Of a DNA stretch of 58,566 nt, positions 52,337 to 58,566 are shown one piece after another (the stretch's first letter is position 1; the number at the start of each line of letters is the position of its first letter). The DNA lies in assembly GCF_030053395.1 (NCBI RefSeq), contig NZ_JASGBH010000013.1:1-58566 (forward strand), in the 5' to 3' direction. Source of the stretch: Limnohabitans lacus (GTDB lineage Bacteria > Pseudomonadota > Gammaproteobacteria > Burkholderiales > Burkholderiaceae_C). A model generated the notes under the pieces. The model was not told where the DNA came from. It searched no databases and worked only from the letters and a program-made list of their open reading frames with translations. A program made the position numbers and the translations under genes.

Positions 52337-53698
52337 ATGTTGAAGAGTCATCACAATTACAAACGACGGTATTTAGTCTCCGTCCTTCGCACCTCAAAAG
52401 TTGCGGCTGCAACGAGCTTGCTCCTTGCGCTCACTGCGGGCGCAGTATTCGCTCAAGCGCTACCAGCGGCAAAAGATAGTCATCTAGCAGTTGTCAAAAG
52501 CGGCTCACAAACCGAAACAGCAACGATCCTGACGCTACAAAAGGCCATTGATTTGGCGTTGGATAGCAATCTAGATCTGGCTGTCGCAAAGCGGGAAATC
52601 GAGGCAACGCAAGGTCAGGTGATCCAGGCACAAGCTCGTCCCAATCCTGAACTAGCGTATTCGCAGGAAGACAAGCGGGCATCGACCGGTACACAAAGCG
52701 TGCAGATCAATGTGCCCGTAGAAATTGGAGGCAAGCGCGCTGCCCGTATCACGGCGGCTGAGCGAGGGCGTGACATTGCGTCCGAGGAGCTAAATGTGCG
52801 CCGTGTTGAAATTCGCGCCACCGTCATCGCAGCCTTCTTCGAAGCTTTGGCAGCTCAGGAACGCGTAGCATTGGCCGGGGCTAGTGTCGATCTAGCAGGA
52901 CGCGCTACTGATGCAGTTGTCAAACGTGTGGCAGCGGGCAAGGTTTCTCCAGTCGAAGAAACAAAGGCACGGGTAGCCGAATCAGGTGTGCGAGTCGAAC
53001 TGGCACAGGCCCAGAGCGAGCAACGCAATGCTCGGGCACGTTTGGTCAGTTTGCTCGGGGCCAACCCACCGCGATTTACTACCGTGGCTGGCAGTGTTGA
53101 TGAACTTCCGGCCGTTCTATCGTTTGAGAACGTACAGCAGCGCCTGTCTGCTTCGCCAACGCTGCGCCGAGCGCAGATGGAGGTTGAGCGTCGCAGGTCG
53201 TTGGTCGATGTAGAGCGCAGCAAGCGCGTCCCCAATGTCACTGTCAGTATGGGGGTGAAACGCCCCAACGAACTGCAGCGCGATCAACTGCTGTTCGGGG
53301 TTTCTGTGCCCTTGCCGCTGTTTGATCGCAATCAGGGCAACTTGTTGGAAGCGCTGAAGCGCGAAGACAAGGCGCAGGACGAACTTCAAGCACTGAACGT
53401 TCGTGTAAGCACGGAAGTATTCCAAGCCCGCGAACGGCTGGAATACATTCTTAGCGAAGTCGACGTCCTGCAAAGGGATGTTTTGCCTGGAGCCAAGAGC
53501 GCCTACGATGCCGCCACCATCGGGTTTGAATACGGCAAGTTCAACTTCTTGGAAGTGCTGGACGCACAGCGCACCTACTTTGCCGCTAAATCTCAATACC
53601 TCAAAGCATTAGCTGAGGCGCATCGCGCAGCAGCGGAAATCGACCGTGTGCTCGGGGAATCCGGTTCAACTGCTAATCAGCCAGCGAATAAGGAATAA
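52337..53698 (+). CDS. czcC: CzcC-like outer membrane efflux protein
   Basis: A 453-residue TolC-family protein forming the outer membrane exit duct. ATG 52337 is chosen because GGAG lies 6 bp before it; an ATG at 52325 is less suitable. A signal region ends near VFAQA. Two repeats of the OEP type are visible (ALDSNLDLAVAKREIEATQG and SASPTLRRAQMEVERRR), with long coiled-coil helices. It is followed 2 bp later by the adaptor gene. Confidence 0.9.
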   Translation: MLKSHHNYKRRYLVSVLRTSKVAAATSLLLALTAGAVFAQALPAAKDSHLAVVKSGSQTETATILTLQKAIDLALDSNLDLAVAKREIEATQGQVIQAQARPNPELAYSQEDKRASTGTQSVQINVPVEIGGKRAARITAAERGRDIASEELNVRRVEIRATVIAAFFEALAAQERVALAGASVDLAGRATDAVVKRVAAGKVSPVEETKARVAESGVRVELAQAQSEQRNARARLVSLLGANPPRFTTVAGSVDELPAVLSFENVQQRLSASPTLRRAQMEVERRRSLVDVERSKRVPNVTVSMGVKRPNELQRDQLLFGVSVPLPLFDRNQGNLLEALKREDKAQDELQALNVRVSTEVFQARERLEYILSEVDVLQRDVLPGAKSAYDAATIGFEYGKFNFLEVLDAQRTYFAAKSQYLKALAEAHRAAAEIDRVLGESGSTANQPANKE

Positions 53699-53700
53699 AC

Positions 53701-58450
<4,750 letters not shown>

Positions 58451-58458
58451 TGGTCAGT

Positions 58459-58496
58459 CCAAATTCCCCCACCCGTGGCCACCCCAAATTCCCCCA
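58459..58496. repeat. Direct repeats at the right edge, IS-terminus-like
   Basis: CCAAATTCCCCCA occurs at 58459-58471 and again at 58484-58496. Repeated motifs near an end, next to a gene end on the minus strand, are typical of IS21-family termini, but the family is not certain. Confidence 0.5.
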
Positions 58497-58511
58497 GGCA
58501 GCGCCCTCAGA

Positions 58512-58566
58512 TTATGACGCGTCAGCTTGGATGACCAAGCGCGCCGCCGCCTCCTTGAGCCTATAG
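58512..58566 (-). CDS. C-terminal end of a gene in a probable IS (runs off window)
   Basis: The minus strand ends with YRLKEAAARLVIQADAS and TAA at 58512-58514. It stands next to the repeats at 58459-58496, so it is likely the last gene of an insertion sequence. Only 17 residues are visible, too few to name the protein. Confidence 0.4.
   Translation of the reverse strand, partial: YRLKEAAARLVIQADAS

Overview
This 58.6 kb window looks like a chromosomal segment of a betaproteobacterium in order Burkholderiales, most likely family Comamonadaceae. The evidence is high GC, the tmRNA tag ANDERFALAA, a fused aroA-cmk gene inside the block gyrA-serC-pheA-tyrA-aroA/cmk-rpsA-ihfB-lapA-lapB, and many TRAP transporters. 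No 16S rRNA gene is present, so genus is inference.

Layout. (1) 1-4789: left-edge defence fragment. The end of an IS3-family element abuts a SIR2-domain gene whose stop codon is supplied by the IS end; behind it lies a one-polypeptide MmeI-like type IIL restriction-modification enzyme. (2) 5022-14043: housekeeping and metabolic genes: an orphan ModA-like lipoprotein, a dienelactone-hydrolase-like enzyme, a ZIP metal transporter, a mercaptopyruvate-type sulfurtransferase, an EamA exporter, a Rieske oxygenase, and the isoprenoid operon xseB-ispA-dxs. (3) 14229-17903: TRAP transporter with a TakP-like binding protein. (4) 17971-27167: the most interesting part, a self-contained tungsten module. 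It has a ModE-like regulator with a ligand-binding domain, the tungstate ABC transporter tupBCA, a GAF/Fis regulator lacking the AAA+ domain, and a tungsten aldehyde oxidoreductase operon (four-cluster ferredoxin subunit, tungstopterin subunit, FAD subunit, MoaD-like protein and an unrecognised small protein). A REP-like palindrome and a terminator-like hairpin sit between the catalytic and FAD subunit genes. (5) 27172-36227: crcB, rdgC, a second TRAP transporter, a MarR-like regulator with a palindromic operator candidate, a giant fused hydantoinase/5-oxoprolinase, and a small helix-hairpin-helix protein. (6) 36351-47897: the conserved Burkholderiales block on the minus strand. (7) 48133-50638: ompA-like gene, ubiG, a MupP/Gph-type phosphatase, and ssrA (tmRNA). 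(8) 50639-58566: accessory segment just after ssrA, with repeats, IS3 debris, a czcICBA-type heavy-metal efflux operon, and at the right edge repeats plus a gene end that look like another IS.

How the genes work together. In the tungsten module TupA captures tungstate, TupBC import it, the MoaD-like protein presumably supplies sulfur for the pterin dithiolene, AorB oxidises aldehydes (or reduces acids), AorA conducts electrons, and AorC exchanges them with NAD(H). The second TRAP system and the hydantoinase-like enzyme flank a regulator with a palindrome between them, so they probably form one uptake-and-hydrolysis unit. Start sites given here were often moved inward from the longest reading frame to match a ribosome binding site, signal peptide or stop/start overlap.
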